Below are positions 9,678-19,058 of a stretch of 64,000 nucleotides of DNA, one piece after another. The notes below the pieces were generated by a model, which worked only from the letters and a program-made list of their open reading frames with translations, was not told the origin of the DNA and did no database searches. The position numbers and the translations under genes were made by a program. Position 1 is the first letter of the stretch. Each line of letters begins with the position of its first letter. The stretch is from Bacteroidota bacterium (GTDB lineage: Bacteria; Bacteroidota; Bacteroidia; NS11-12g; UBA955): positions 1-64,000 of the forward strand of contig JAIYAW010000001.1 of the NCBI GenBank assembly GCA_027488835.1. Reading direction: 5' to 3'.

Positions 9678-10268
9678 ATGATAATTTCACTTTGGATTCC
9701 TGAAAGCGTTGCCGCTATACTTACAATTTGGTGTGTGTATCTTGCTGCTCAAAACAAAATTACAAACTGGCCAATTAGCATTTTGGCATCAATCGTGTAT
9801 TTTTATGTTTTTTATCAGAATCACTTTTTTTCAGATGCCTATTTGCAATTGGTATTTGTAATATTCCAACTCTACGGATGGTGGTTTTGGTCAAAATTAA
9901 ATCCCTCAAAACAACTACAAAAAATTAGTAAAATAAACAGAAAAAGCACATTATTACTAGCCGTAATTTCACTCCTACTCTATGGAATATGGCTTTATTT
10001 TTATAAAATAATAAATCCCACCGCAAGAATTCCGGAAATAGATGCATTAACAACTATTATTAGCTTAACGGCATTATACATGCAAGCAAAAAGGTGGATT
10101 GAAAATTGGGTAATTTGGATAATTGTAGACATCATGTATGTACCAATGTATATTTTTGGAGAGCAATATATTACTGCTTGCCTGTATATCTTTCTAATCA
10201 TAATGGCCATTTATGGTTTTAAAGAATGGCAGAAAGAATTGACATTCGACCACGCAAACAAAGCATAA
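9678..10268 (+). CDS. pnuC: PnuC-family vitamin (nicotinamide riboside/thiamine) transporter
   Basis: NWPISILASIVYFYVFYQNHFFSDAYLQLVFVIFQLYGWWFW; WVIWIIVDIMYVPMYIFGEQYITACLYIFLIIMAIYGFKEW. Confidence 0.9.
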   Translation: MIISLWIPESVAAILTIWCVYLAAQNKITNWPISILASIVYFYVFYQNHFFSDAYLQLVFVIFQLYGWWFWSKLNPSKQLQKISKINRKSTLLLAVISLLLYGIWLYFYKIINPTARIPEIDALTTIISLTALYMQAKRWIENWVIWIIVDIMYVPMYIFGEQYITACLYIFLIIMAIYGFKEWQKELTFDHANKA

Positions 10269-10271
10269 AAA

Positions 10272-10292
10272 AAGGCCTCGAAAAGAGGCCTT
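10272..10292. terminator. Hairpin between convergent pnuC and rplY
   Basis: AAGGCCTCGAAAAGAGGCCTT preceded by an A tract (T tract on minus strand). Confidence 0.8.
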
Positions 10293-10315
10293 CCCAGTTA
10301 TATTTAAATAATTTA

Positions 10316-10897
10316 TTATTTCTTACTTGCTTCAGCAGCCGCTTGCATCAATGCACGGGTTGTTTTCACAGATACGATTGCATTTTCTTGTGCATCCAAA
10401 ATTTCCAATTTATCAATTGAAATTTGGCGAACTTTTGCGCTTTGTCCAATTTCTAGAACATCAATGTTAACATCAATAAAATCAGGCATATCGGCAATTA
10501 GACCTCTAACGCGCAAACGATTAATTTTAACTACCAATTTACCACCTCCACGAACACCTGGAGAATTACCTACAACACGAATAGGAACTTCCATCACCAC
10601 CTTTTTGTTAGCATCGACTGTCATGAAATCGGCATGCAATATTGCATCAGATACAGGGTGAAATTGAATATCCTGTAAAATAGCTTCATGGTTTTGGCCA
10701 TCTAAATTGATACGAACTTTGTATACATTAGGTGTATAAACTAAGTTTTTAAAATCAGCTTGGTAAACAGCAAAATGTGTAGCTTCTTTACCTTCACTAT
10801 AAATTACGCAAGGTACTTTACCTTCGCTTCTCAACGCTTTGGCAGTTCTTGTTCCAAGCTCACCGCGTGATTCACCTTTTAATAAAATGGTTTTCAT
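10316..10897 (-). CDS. rplY: 50S ribosomal protein L25/general stress protein Ctc
   Basis: MKTILLKGESRGELGTRTAKALRSEGKVPCVIYSEGKEATHFAV...HPVSDAILHADFM. Confidence 0.95.
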   Translation of the reverse strand: MKTILLKGESRGELGTRTAKALRSEGKVPCVIYSEGKEATHFAVYQADFKNLVYTPNVYKVRINLDGQNHEAILQDIQFHPVSDAILHADFMTVDANKKVVMEVPIRVVGNSPGVRGGGKLVVKINRLRVRGLIADMPDFIDVNIDVLEIGQSAKVRQISIDKLEILDAQENAIVSVKTTRALMQAAAEASKK

Positions 10898-10916
10898 ATA
10901 GAATTATAATATTTTT

Positions 10917-11900
10917 TTATTGATTTTGTTTGAGATCTAAATTGGTTTGTGAATTAAAGACTTGTTTGAACAGAGAGCTAATGCTTCCGTTTTCATGCAC
11001 ATTTCTAATTGCTCTTGCAAATAATGGGGCAACAGAGAGAACTTTAATTTTATCAATATGTTGTTTCAAAGGAATTGTATCAGTTACAACCAATTCAGTT
11101 AAAACAGAATTTTGGATATTTTCGTACGCTTTGCCACTTAATACTGGATGGCAACAAAGTGCTCTCACAGTATTAGCTCCTTTTTCCATCATCATAGCAG
11201 CAGCTTTGCACAAAGTTCCTCCGGTATCAATGATATCGTCAATTAATACAACATCTTTACCTTCTACATCCCCAATAACAGTCATATTGGCAATCTCGTT
11301 GGCTCTTTTTCTTTCTTTGTCGCAAATTACCATTGGAAGATTTAAGGCCTTAGCAACTTCACGAATTCGATTACTTGCTCCAACATCAGGCGCAGCAATC
11401 ACCAAATTATCTTGGTTAAGCGCACGGATATAAGGAACAAAAATAATTGAGCTTTCTAAGTGATCTACTGGGAAATTAAAGTATCCTTGAATTTGGGGTG
11501 CATGTAATTCCATAGTCATTACACGGTTTGCACCAGCTGTGCCTAACAAATCAGCAACCAATTTGGAAGCAATAGAAACCCTAGGTTTATCTTTTCTATC
11601 TTGGCGTGCATACCCATAATATGGAATAACTGCAGTAATGTAATTTGCACTGGCCCTTTTCGCGGCATCAATTGCCATTAAAAGTTCCATAATATTATCG
11701 CTGTTTGGATAAGTACTTTGAACAATGAAAAGATCGCAACCGCGAACGCTTTCTTGAAAGTTTGGTTGAAATTCTCCGTCACTAAAACGATTAACGATAA
11801 GTTCACCTGGCGCAGAGCCATAGTACTCGCAAATACTTTTGGTGAGGGAATCCGACGCGGAACCGCCGAATATTTTGACTGGATGTATAAGTGATGCCAT
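10917..11900 (-). CDS. prs: Ribose-phosphate pyrophosphokinase
   Basis: MASLIHPVKIFGGSASDSLTKSICEYYG...RFSDGEFQPNFQESVRGCDLFIVQST; YGYARQDRKDKPR; VVLIDDIIDTGGTLCKAA. Confidence 0.96.
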   Translation of the reverse strand: MASLIHPVKIFGGSASDSLTKSICEYYGSAPGELIVNRFSDGEFQPNFQESVRGCDLFIVQSTYPNSDNIMELLMAIDAAKRASANYITAVIPYYGYARQDRKDKPRVSIASKLVADLLGTAGANRVMTMELHAPQIQGYFNFPVDHLESSIIFVPYIRALNQDNLVIAAPDVGASNRIREVAKALNLPMVICDKERKRANEIANMTVIGDVEGKDVVLIDDIIDTGGTLCKAAAMMMEKGANTVRALCCHPVLSGKAYENIQNSVLTELVVTDTIPLKQHIDKIKVLSVAPLFARAIRNVHENGSISSLFKQVFNSQTNLDLKQNQ

Positions 11901-11960
11901 AACTTCGATTTTACTTTCTCTCAATGCCTTTGGGCATGGATATCATCAAACCTGTTTTTG

Positions 11961-12033
11961 TTGTCCGACTAGGGCTCGAACCTAGACTCTTCTGGACCAA
12001 AACCAGACGTGTTGCCAGTTACACCATCGGACA
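11961..12033 (-). tRNA. tRNA-Gln (TTG)
   Basis: TGTCCGATGGTGTAACTGGCAACACGTCTGGTTTTGGTCCAGAAGAGTCTAGGTTCGAGCCCTAGTCGGACA: cloverleaf with anticodon TTG, GGTTCGAGCC T-arm, 7-bp acceptor stem. Confidence 0.95.
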
Positions 12034-12045
12034 ATTTTCGGACTG

Positions 12046-12075
12046 CAAAGATAAAGAAAAAATCAATTAATCAAA
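12046..12075 (-). promoter_or_regulatory. Bacteroidetes-type promoter for tRNA-Gln (TTTG-N18-TATCTTTG)
   Basis: Minus strand TTTGATTAATTGATTTTTTCTTTATCTTTG just upstream of the tRNA. Confidence 0.72.
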
Positions 12076-12223
12076 CTTATTTTGGAAGTTTTTTCAAATA
12101 ATTACTAATCAATACTTTTTGATTCCTATCGGGTTTAGGAGCTTCCTAAAACTATAATCAATAACCTATCTAGGACTAAGCAACTATCATAAAAAAAGGT
12201 GTAATTGACTTCTTTTCATAAAT

Positions 12224-13807
12224 TTAAATAACCATAAAGTGTTCTGCTACTTTGTGTTTTGGAGAACTCAATTGAACAAAGTAATTGCCTTTTCTCAATC
12301 CGCGCAAATCTAAAACCTCAGTAAAATCTCCAATTCCATACACTTTGGGTTCTAAATAAATTACCCGATTTCCCAATGGGTCATATACTGAAATTGATAA
12401 CATTCCTCCCCCGTCTGATCCAAATTTTATATTTATAAAATCGGAAGTTGGATTTGGGTATACCTGACTAATCTGTATTTGGGTAACCAAATCTGCAAAA
12501 TCTTCAATGCTGGCAGCATTACTTTTGAAAATTGGTAAGGTATCAAAATCTTGATTGTCTAATAATGCTTTCACTTCAGCTGCCGGAACCTCAAACCAAT
12601 CTTCTAAAACACTCGCATAAACTTGCCTAAAATCATTTTGCATCGGGACATTGTCGTTAACCGTTGTGGTACTTGGAATTGTAGGGTTTTTTCCAATAAT
12701 TCCAGGCTGAACTGCTTCTCCAAAAACAAACAATGGCGCAGCGGCTCCATGGTCTGTTCCACCACTTGCGTTGCTTTGCACCCTTCTTCCAAATTCGCTA
12801 TATGTCATTCCAACCACCCTATCACTGGCGCCCAGAAGTTTCAAATCATCCTGAAAGGCAGCAATTCCCTCACTCAATTTTTGCATCAATGTAGCATGTG
12901 ATCCAGTACTGGTATCGGCGCTATCGGTTTGATCGCTGTGCGTATCAAAACCCCCAATGTTTACCATGTAAACTGGGGTTTGTAGACCGCCACTTATTAA
13001 TTTTGCAACAATTTTTAATTGATTACATAAACCATTGCCCTTTACATATTTGGTAGATAAGTTCTTACCCTTGGAAGCAGCCATTTTAACAACAGATGCA
13101 TATTGATTGGTTTGTTGTGTAAGTTCTCGAATGAAGGCCAACTCAATATCAGAGGGCGTGTTTAAACTTCCACCCGTATTTCCATCTAACAAATTATAAA
13201 ATGACGCGGGATCACTAATTGCCATTCCCATACTTACATTGGGACCCATAAATGTTAGAGGCACCATCGAGCCAATTTGAATCGCAACAGGATCAGGCAT
13301 GGTTGCATTCGGATAATCTTTAGGATAGTTGACATATCGTTTATCCAAATACCTTCCCATCCAACCTGTCGTTATAACTTTATCGCTACTAGAAGCGCTA
13401 TTCCAAATATCGGTTGCTCTAAAATGTGAAAAATTTGGCTGAGGATAACCAACTGCCTGTATGGTATTTACTAGTCCATTATTAAACATATTTTGCAAGC
13501 CATCCATTTTGGGATGCAATCCAGTTTTGTTTGTACCATTTAAAGACAACACTTTCTTTTGATCAATCAAAATATTGGTTCTGGCTTTTGACAAATTGCT
13601 GTATTGGTCAATTGGAATTACCATGTTCAAACCATCATTCCCACCATTCAATTGAATGATAACCAATACCCGATCAGATACATTTGCCCTTTTTCCTAAA
13701 ACACTAAAAAATGATTCCTTACCAAAGGTTCTTAAACTCATTCCATTCAAGGAAATTGGCAAAACACTGCTTGAGGCTGCGGCTTTTAAAAATAATCTCC
13801 TTTTCAT
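12224..13807 (-). CDS. DUF1501-family protein with Tat-like signal and T9SS type A-like C-terminal sorting domain
   Basis: MKRRLFLKAAASSSVLP; LVIIQLNGGNDGLNMVIP; NIGGFDTHSDQ; TYSEFGRRVQSNASGGTDHGAAAPLFVFG; C-terminal VYPNPTSDFINIKF...LDLRGLRKGNYFVQL. Confidence 0.92.
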   Translation of the reverse strand: MKRRLFLKAAASSSVLPISLNGMSLRTFGKESFFSVLGKRANVSDRVLVIIQLNGGNDGLNMVIPIDQYSNLSKARTNILIDQKKVLSLNGTNKTGLHPKMDGLQNMFNNGLVNTIQAVGYPQPNFSHFRATDIWNSASSSDKVITTGWMGRYLDKRYVNYPKDYPNATMPDPVAIQIGSMVPLTFMGPNVSMGMAISDPASFYNLLDGNTGGSLNTPSDIELAFIRELTQQTNQYASVVKMAASKGKNLSTKYVKGNGLCNQLKIVAKLISGGLQTPVYMVNIGGFDTHSDQTDSADTSTGSHATLMQKLSEGIAAFQDDLKLLGASDRVVGMTYSEFGRRVQSNASGGTDHGAAAPLFVFGEAVQPGIIGKNPTIPSTTTVNDNVPMQNDFRQVYASVLEDWFEVPAAEVKALLDNQDFDTLPIFKSNAASIEDFADLVTQIQISQVYPNPTSDFINIKFGSDGGGMLSISVYDPLGNRVIYLEPKVYGIGDFTEVLDLRGLRKGNYFVQLSSPKHKVAEHFMVI

Positions 13808-13809
13808 AT

Positions 13810-15477
13810 TTAGCTTAATTGGTATTCAGAAAGGTTCATGATAGACTTAAATAAATTTCTCATTTTACTGGTAACAATTGCCAAGGAATTTGCGTGATTT
13901 GGATCAACAATATCAAGAGCAGCTCGATATTCATCAGACCAGTTGTAATCAGGAATTCCACCGGGCAATAAAATTTCCTTCAAATTAGAAATTTGACTCA
14001 CAGACAGCGGAAGGGCTAATAAAAAATCAGAAGCTTCTTGTATAAATGAATCCGCATCTTTTGGATTAGAAAATTGATTGGAAATTTTCCATGGATCAAC
14101 GATAAAATTAAACGAATTCACTTTATGTCCCGTCATCATTAAATAATCTTGAAACTGATTGCGTTTCGGCAATGAATCACTATTCAACCAAATTCTATGA
14201 TAAAGTGGCATTTGATACCAAGCCTCCCAACCTGCAACACTTGGAGGATCACCCAAATTCATTTGGGTGATTTGCCCATAATAGCTTCCAAGCGCATAAA
14301 CCTGATAATTCGCATCATAGTCTGTTGCCGCTGGAAATGGCATTTCAAATTGACGCACAAATCCTGCCTGATGAGTTACAGGATCTTTGATTATACAAGC
14401 CCTATTCCAGTTATCATAAAAATGTTCGCTTTCTAAAAGCGCCTTTAAAACTGGTTTAATTTCATAATTGTTATCTCTGAAAATTTTAGCCAAAGGTTCT
14501 ATTACATTGGTTTCAGCATTAGAATCGATATCGAAATAAACAAAATATTGATATAATTTACGACAAATATGTTTTGAAACTTCATCTACAGATAAAATCA
14601 TGGTTAACATATCATCCAACTCCAATGAACCTGCAAAAACACCTGTTCTTCCTGTAATTGTGGTATTGTTGTAAAATGAAGAAAATGTTTTATCCGTAGT
14701 ATCGTGTTTTGCGGAACTAAATGATGTAGTAAAAGGGGTTGTGGTAAAATTTATTGAAAATCCAGTCAATACCCTCGCTGAAGCCTTTACATCATCTTCG
14801 GTGAATTTACTGTTTGGACCTTTGCCCAATGTAAATAATTCTTGAAGTTCCCTTCCGTAATTTTCATCAGGGGCCTTTTTTGTATTTAATCTTCCATTTA
14901 AAAAATACAACATAGATGGATCAACCGTCATTTGCTTTAACAATGTCTTGTAATTGCCCAAAGCATAGTCATTCAACACTTTTACATAGGTATAACACAA
15001 CGAAGCAACAGGGGTATCCTGCATTTGTGTGGGCATATGGTTATGCCAAAAAACAATCATTTTTTCCATGATTGAGGTTGACTGTTTTGCTGTCAACGAC
15101 CAAAACCACGCTTTTACACTATATTTTCTATTGGGCTCTAAAGCCACATTCAATGGTGCATTTACCCAAGTGCTTCCATAAGGAACTGCGGCATCAGCTG
15201 TCTGATTTTGATAATTATTTATTGGCGGATTAAATACATAATTGGTTGTATCTAAAAGTGAATCAACAGCTTCGGAAACGGACTTTTTTGAAAATAAATT
15301 AATTTCCGACAATTTAGGACCAAACAAAGTTCTTCGAAGCAAATGAGCTGCTTCTTTTTTTGTCCATGTGCCACTGTATTTTGCCAAACCCGTTGTGGTT
15401 CGTCTTTCAATTTTGGGTTTCCCAAAATCTTCCTCTAATGAAGTCTTTTTATAAGAAAAAAATTCTCTGCGATCCAT
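13810..15477 (-). CDS. DUF1800-family protein
   Basis: AHLLRRTLFGPKLSEIN; MIVFWHNHM; NYGRELQELFTLGKG; VLTGFS; NLGDPPSVAGWEAWYQ: DUF1800 signatures; adjacent to DUF1501. Confidence 0.92.
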   Translation of the reverse strand: MDRREFFSYKKTSLEEDFGKPKIERRTTTGLAKYSGTWTKKEAAHLLRRTLFGPKLSEINLFSKKSVSEAVDSLLDTTNYVFNPPINNYQNQTADAAVPYGSTWVNAPLNVALEPNRKYSVKAWFWSLTAKQSTSIMEKMIVFWHNHMPTQMQDTPVASLCYTYVKVLNDYALGNYKTLLKQMTVDPSMLYFLNGRLNTKKAPDENYGRELQELFTLGKGPNSKFTEDDVKASARVLTGFSINFTTTPFTTSFSSAKHDTTDKTFSSFYNNTTITGRTGVFAGSLELDDMLTMILSVDEVSKHICRKLYQYFVYFDIDSNAETNVIEPLAKIFRDNNYEIKPVLKALLESEHFYDNWNRACIIKDPVTHQAGFVRQFEMPFPAATDYDANYQVYALGSYYGQITQMNLGDPPSVAGWEAWYQMPLYHRIWLNSDSLPKRNQFQDYLMMTGHKVNSFNFIVDPWKISNQFSNPKDADSFIQEASDFLLALPLSVSQISNLKEILLPGGIPDYNWSDEYRAALDIVDPNHANSLAIVTSKMRNLFKSIMNLSEYQLS

Positions 15478-15588
15478 GAATTTCTAATATTTTATTTTGT
15501 GAAGATATAAAGTTAGTTATGATTAAAAAAGAAATTCATCAAAAAATGACAATTAAATTATTAACTATCTGCTTTATAACGCTCTTTT

Positions 15589-16377
15589 TTACAAGTCGAT
15601 AAATGCTTGACCGTGATGAAATTTTAAATGATCGCCTGATTCATTTACGACCAAAATACGTCCCTCAAAATCAACATCTATAAGTTTAAATTGTTCACGT
15701 TTAAATCCATCACCATCCACAATTCGTAAAGTAATGGTTTCATTTAATCTCCATAAATGCTTTTGAAAATCAGCATGAATATGAGATTGGGTGTTTAACT
15801 GCTGCAATTGAATATGCACATTTTCAATGAGGGACATTAAAACGCTGTGAATATTGGTTTCAATTTGATTCAGATGAAATAGGCTAGTTGCAGCATTTAG
15901 GTTTGAGGGAAAATCTCTTTGGTTGACATTTATTCCAACTCCAAAAAATGCAACCTTTTGATTGTTGAAATTCTGAATTTCAAACAAAATCCCTGCAAGT
16001 TTTTTATTATCAGCATATATATCATTTGGCCACTTTACTGATAACGGAAAATGACTAAATTTTTGAATTGTAAGTAACACAGAAAGTGTGAGCAATTTAT
16101 TCAATTCTATCAAATTCCAGTGTTTTTGAATGGAAATAGCAAAAGTGATTGCCAAATTTTTGCCATTTTCTGAGTGCCAGAGATTATTATTTTGACCTAT
16201 GCCATTTGTTTGATTCAAACAATACACTGCTATCGGATTCACCAATAAAGACGGGGCATAAGGAGAAATTGCTTTGTTTTGAACAAGCAATTTACACAGC
16301 GATTGTGTGGATTTACATTGGTTAGAAAAATAAATTTCTACCTCAGAATACAATTGTTCAAACTGAATGTCTTCCAA
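15589..16377 (-). CDS. birA: Biotin-[acetyl-CoA carboxylase] ligase
   Basis: VYCLNQTNGIGQNNNLWHSENGKNLAITFAI; VKWPNDIYADNKKLAGILFEI; GVGINVNQ. ORF-track start 16416 is a TTG overlapping rsfS; a TTG near 16377 is an alternative, so start is uncertain. Confidence 0.9.
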   Translation of the reverse strand: MEDIQFEQLYSEVEIYFSNQCKSTQSLCKLLVQNKAISPYAPSLLVNPIAVYCLNQTNGIGQNNNLWHSENGKNLAITFAISIQKHWNLIELNKLLTLSVLLTIQKFSHFPLSVKWPNDIYADNKKLAGILFEIQNFNNQKVAFFGVGINVNQRDFPSNLNAATSLFHLNQIETNIHSVLMSLIENVHIQLQQLNTQSHIHADFQKHLWRLNETITLRIVDGDGFKREQFKLIDVDFEGRILVVNESGDHLKFHHGQAFIDL

Positions 16378-16408
16378 AATTCCGAACTTTGCACAAAGAA
16401 ACAAACAA

Positions 16409-16777
16409 ATGAGCAAAAATAAAGCAGACGAATTAGAAGCAATGGTAGCGGTAGCCGTTCATGGTTTACAAGAGAAAAAAGGGATTAATATTACAACATT
16501 AGATTTAAGAGGAGTGGCATCGGCTTTTACAGATTTTTTTGTAATTTGCCATGGTTCATCTAGCCGTCAAGTAGACGCATTGGCTGATAGTGTAGAAGAT
16601 GAATTGAGAAAAACATTGGGTGAAAAGCCAAAACACAGAGAAGGCAGTGAAAATGGAGAATGGGTATTGTTAGACTACTATAACATTGTTATTCATATCT
16701 TTTCAGAAGAAAAAAGAGATTTTTATGCATTGGAAGAGTTGTGGGGCGACGGGAAATTAACGAAGCATGAAGATTAA
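16409..16777 (+). CDS. rsfS: Ribosome silencing factor
   Basis: GINITTLDLRGVASAFTDFFVICHGSSSRQVDALADSVEDELRKTLGEKPKHREGSENGEWVLLDYYNIVIHIF. Confidence 0.95.
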   Translation: MSKNKADELEAMVAVAVHGLQEKKGINITTLDLRGVASAFTDFFVICHGSSSRQVDALADSVEDELRKTLGEKPKHREGSENGEWVLLDYYNIVIHIFSEEKRDFYALEELWGDGKLTKHED

Positions 16778-16789
16778 TTTGAAAAACTA

Positions 16790-16820
16790 TTTGTTTTTAT
16801 CGAATTAATTACTAATTTTG
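16790..16820 (+). promoter_or_regulatory. Bacteroidetes-type promoter for tRNA-Glu/tRNA-fMet (TTTG-N19-TAATTTTG)
   Basis: TTTGTTTTTATCGAATTAATTACTAATTTTG, about 21 bp upstream of the tRNA 5' end. Confidence 0.8.
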
Positions 16821-16841
16821 CACCCCCAACGAAAACGAACT

Positions 16842-16913
16842 GGCCCGTTCGTCTATCGGTTAGGACATCTCCCTTTCACGGAGGAAAGAGGGGTTCGATT
16901 CCCCTACGGGCTA
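16842..16913 (+). tRNA. tRNA-Glu (TTC)
   Basis: GGCCCGTTCGTCTATCGGTTAGGACATCTCCCTTTCACGGAGGAAAGAGGGGTTCGATTCCCCTACGGGCTA; anticodon TTC. Confidence 0.96.
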
Positions 16914-16931
16914 CAATAAATTAACATAGAT

Positions 16932-17003
<72 letters not shown>

Positions 17004-17010
17004 CAAAGAA

Positions 17011-17038
17011 AAAGCCAATCATAAATGATTGGCTTTTT
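17011..17038 (+). terminator. Rho-independent terminator of the tRNA-Glu/fMet unit
   Basis: AAAGCCAATCATAAATGATTGGCTTTTTTC. Confidence 0.85.
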
Positions 17039-17119
17039 TCGTTTTACGACCTTCGATATCCCCCGTAAATAGAGGGATTAGCTGAAAAAATCATTAACAT
17101 TTCGAGTTATATGTAATTT

Positions 17120-17647
17120 TTAGCTTTCAATTTTGGGAGCTTTAGCATCCTTGATACCTGATTCAAATTGAACATCTAAACCATGAGATACAGTTTTAGT
17201 ATCTTCATAAACATCAAATTTAACAGCCTTTCCCCATTTCAATGTGATAAAATGAACTCCTTTATTTATGTAAGGCTCACCATTTAATAAATAACAAGTT
17301 GCTGTCCACCTTGCAATAACAAGGGTTTTGGCTGGATTTCCTTTAACCTGAATGTCTGTTACCTCAAATTTAAGGTCTGGAAGTACAATTCCCACTCTTT
17401 CAAACCATCTTTTCAAGCTTTCTTTATCATGGCGTGTACCACCCAAGCAATTATCTCCTGCAAAAGTATGTTCTAATTCTTTATCAGACACTCCCTTTAA
17501 AACCTCGTCATAACGGTGCTCTGTTATAGATTTGAAGTTCTTCCTAACAATTCCCTTTATAATATTATGATAAGGGCTTAAATCTTGGGCATTTAACGAA
17601 GTTGCCGCAACGATAAATAATACTAACGATAATAATAATTTTTCCAT
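17120..17647 (-). CDS. Secreted SnoaL/NTF2-like protein
   Basis: Signal peptide MEKLLLSLVLFIVAATSLNAQD; one-domain alpha+beta pattern with KRWFERVGIVLPDLKFEVTDIQVKGNPAKTLVIARWTATC. Confidence 0.65.
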   Translation of the reverse strand: MEKLLLSLVLFIVAATSLNAQDLSPYHNIIKGIVRKNFKSITEHRYDEVLKGVSDKELEHTFAGDNCLGGTRHDKESLKRWFERVGIVLPDLKFEVTDIQVKGNPAKTLVIARWTATCYLLNGEPYINKGVHFITLKWGKAVKFDVYEDTKTVSHGLDVQFESGIKDAKAPKIES

Positions 17648-17713
17648 TACTCTTTTTTTAATTGATGAGTTGCAAAATTACTAATAAGCTAAAATTCAAA
17701 TAATGAACTTGGG

Positions 17714-18280
17714 TTAAGAAATACGTTTCCTTATTCTACTCAGTGCCTGTGGCGTTACTCCAATATAAGAGGCTATATACTTTAATGGAATAAATTGCAA
17801 CAATTCAGGCTGTTCTGTAAATAAGTTCAAATAACGTTCCTGGGCAGATTGGATTAATAAAGATAATTCTCGCTTAGATTTTTTCATAAACAGGTCTTCG
17901 CTTGCCAATCTTCCTATCGTATTGCCAATTTCCGTTTTGTCATAAATTACTTTTAAGTCGTTATACGATACACTCCAGAGTATAGTGTCTGTTAAGGTTT
18001 CTAACTGGTAAGTTGATGGTACTTGTGTCAAGAAAATATCATATGCGGACACAAAATTATTAACGAATGCAAATTCAAAAGTTAAATCATCAAATTCTTG
18101 AGGAATACATTTTCTAACAATTCCCTTTTCAATAAAAGATAAGTAGTTTTCTTTTTGACCTACTTTTAAAATTATTGACTTTTTGGCAAATTCACGTTTT
18201 ATAAGTTTAGAAGAAAAGAACTCCCAATCTTTTTTGGAAATAGGAACCATTTTTTGGAAATATTTTTTTATTTCAATCAT
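17714..18280 (-). CDS. Crp/Fnr-family (cyclic nucleotide-binding) transcriptional regulator
   Basis: cNMP-binding-like N-terminus (KVGQKENYLSFIEKGIVRKCIP) and C-terminal HTH FIPLKYIASYIGVTPQALSRIRKRIS. Confidence 0.88.
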   Translation of the reverse strand: MIEIKKYFQKMVPISKKDWEFFSSKLIKREFAKKSIILKVGQKENYLSFIEKGIVRKCIPQEFDDLTFEFAFVNNFVSAYDIFLTQVPSTYQLETLTDTILWSVSYNDLKVIYDKTEIGNTIGRLASEDLFMKKSKRELSLLIQSAQERYLNLFTEQPELLQFIPLKYIASYIGVTPQALSRIRKRIS

Positions 18281-18333
18281 TTCTCGTTCTTAATTAGGCT
18301 GTTTCAAGTGAGTAGTTTCTTCTAAAGCATAAC

Positions 18334-18467
18334 GCATAACGTTTTGCAGCTACCCGAAGGACGGGCGATTCACCACAAATGTAGATTAAAAGTACTAAAG
18401 TTTCGTTCACCACAAATCTGTCTTTAGAGCACAAAACCCCGCCTTTTGGGTAGGTGCTGTTGGTGGC
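18334..18467 (-). repeat. attC-like imperfect hairpin element (candidate cassette recombination site) 3' of the DinB gene
   Basis: GCATAAC (18334-18340) ... CTACCCGAAGGACGGG (18350-18365) ... CCCGCCTTTTGGGTAG (18438-18453; 13/16 complementary) ... GTTGGTGGC (18459-18467). Confidence 0.5.
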
Positions 18468-18483
18468 TGGTGTTTTTTATTGT

Positions 18484-19005
18484 TCATCTTTTCAGTTGTT
18501 CCAAGTTTTTTTCTGTTTGTCTAAGATGATGCGTGGCGTGGTAAGTCATCAAGTAAAAAATTTCTCTAATTGTCATTTTACCAAGTAAAGGATGTGGCAA
18601 AACTAGCGTGTCCAGTTCTTCGTCTGTGTATTGTTCTAACAAACTCTGAATGGTCAGCAAAATTGTCTGCAAATCGTCTGTAATTGTAGCCTTTTGTTCT
18701 GGATTTATTTGTTCGGGTAAAAATTGTTGTGGTGCTTTAAGACTTGTCTTGAAATAGTTTTTAAGAACAGTTTCGTAATCCCAAATCGGTCGGTCTATTT
18801 TCCCAAATTTCTGCTCAATAAATTCCTTTGAGGGAAGTATTTTAGGAAATGGCAACAAAGTCAAGTAAACGTGACTGAATTGTTGTCCTGCTGTCCATTT
18901 TTCGTTATGACTGTAAACAAACTGTTCGTCAGTCAATGAATTAACATAATCACTCATTTCTTTGTGATTGTCATAAAACGATTTGATTAATTCTTGTTTT
19001 GTCAT
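18484..19005 (-). CDS. DinB-family (DfsB/ClbS-like) protein
   Basis: MTKQELIKSFYDNHKEMSDYVNSLTDEQFVYSHNEKWTAGQQFSHV...MTIREIFYLMTYHATHHLRQTEKNLEQL: DinB four-helix metal site HxxxHxxQ-type ending. Confidence 0.85.
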   Translation of the reverse strand: MTKQELIKSFYDNHKEMSDYVNSLTDEQFVYSHNEKWTAGQQFSHVYLTLLPFPKILPSKEFIEQKFGKIDRPIWDYETVLKNYFKTSLKAPQQFLPEQINPEQKATITDDLQTILLTIQSLLEQYTDEELDTLVLPHPLLGKMTIREIFYLMTYHATHHLRQTEKNLEQLKR

Positions 19006-19058
19006 TTTACATTTTTTTATTGTTTATGTCAGTTGTTTGTTTTGTCCATCACACTTGC

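Noticed and set aside
10930-11433. 167-aa + strand ORF antisense to prs
   Set aside because: Overlaps a strongly supported prs gene in full; no recognisable domain. Same reasoning applies to other antisense ORFs (e.g. 49772-50128, 41373-41741, 52514-52864, 25506-25877, 39911-40204).
17120-18340. Crp/Fnr plus SnoaL genes as a second integron cassette
   Set aside because: The unit would start TTATGC, but no matching GCATAAC-type R'' box or hairpin was found after either gene, so cassette structure is only supported for the DinB unit.
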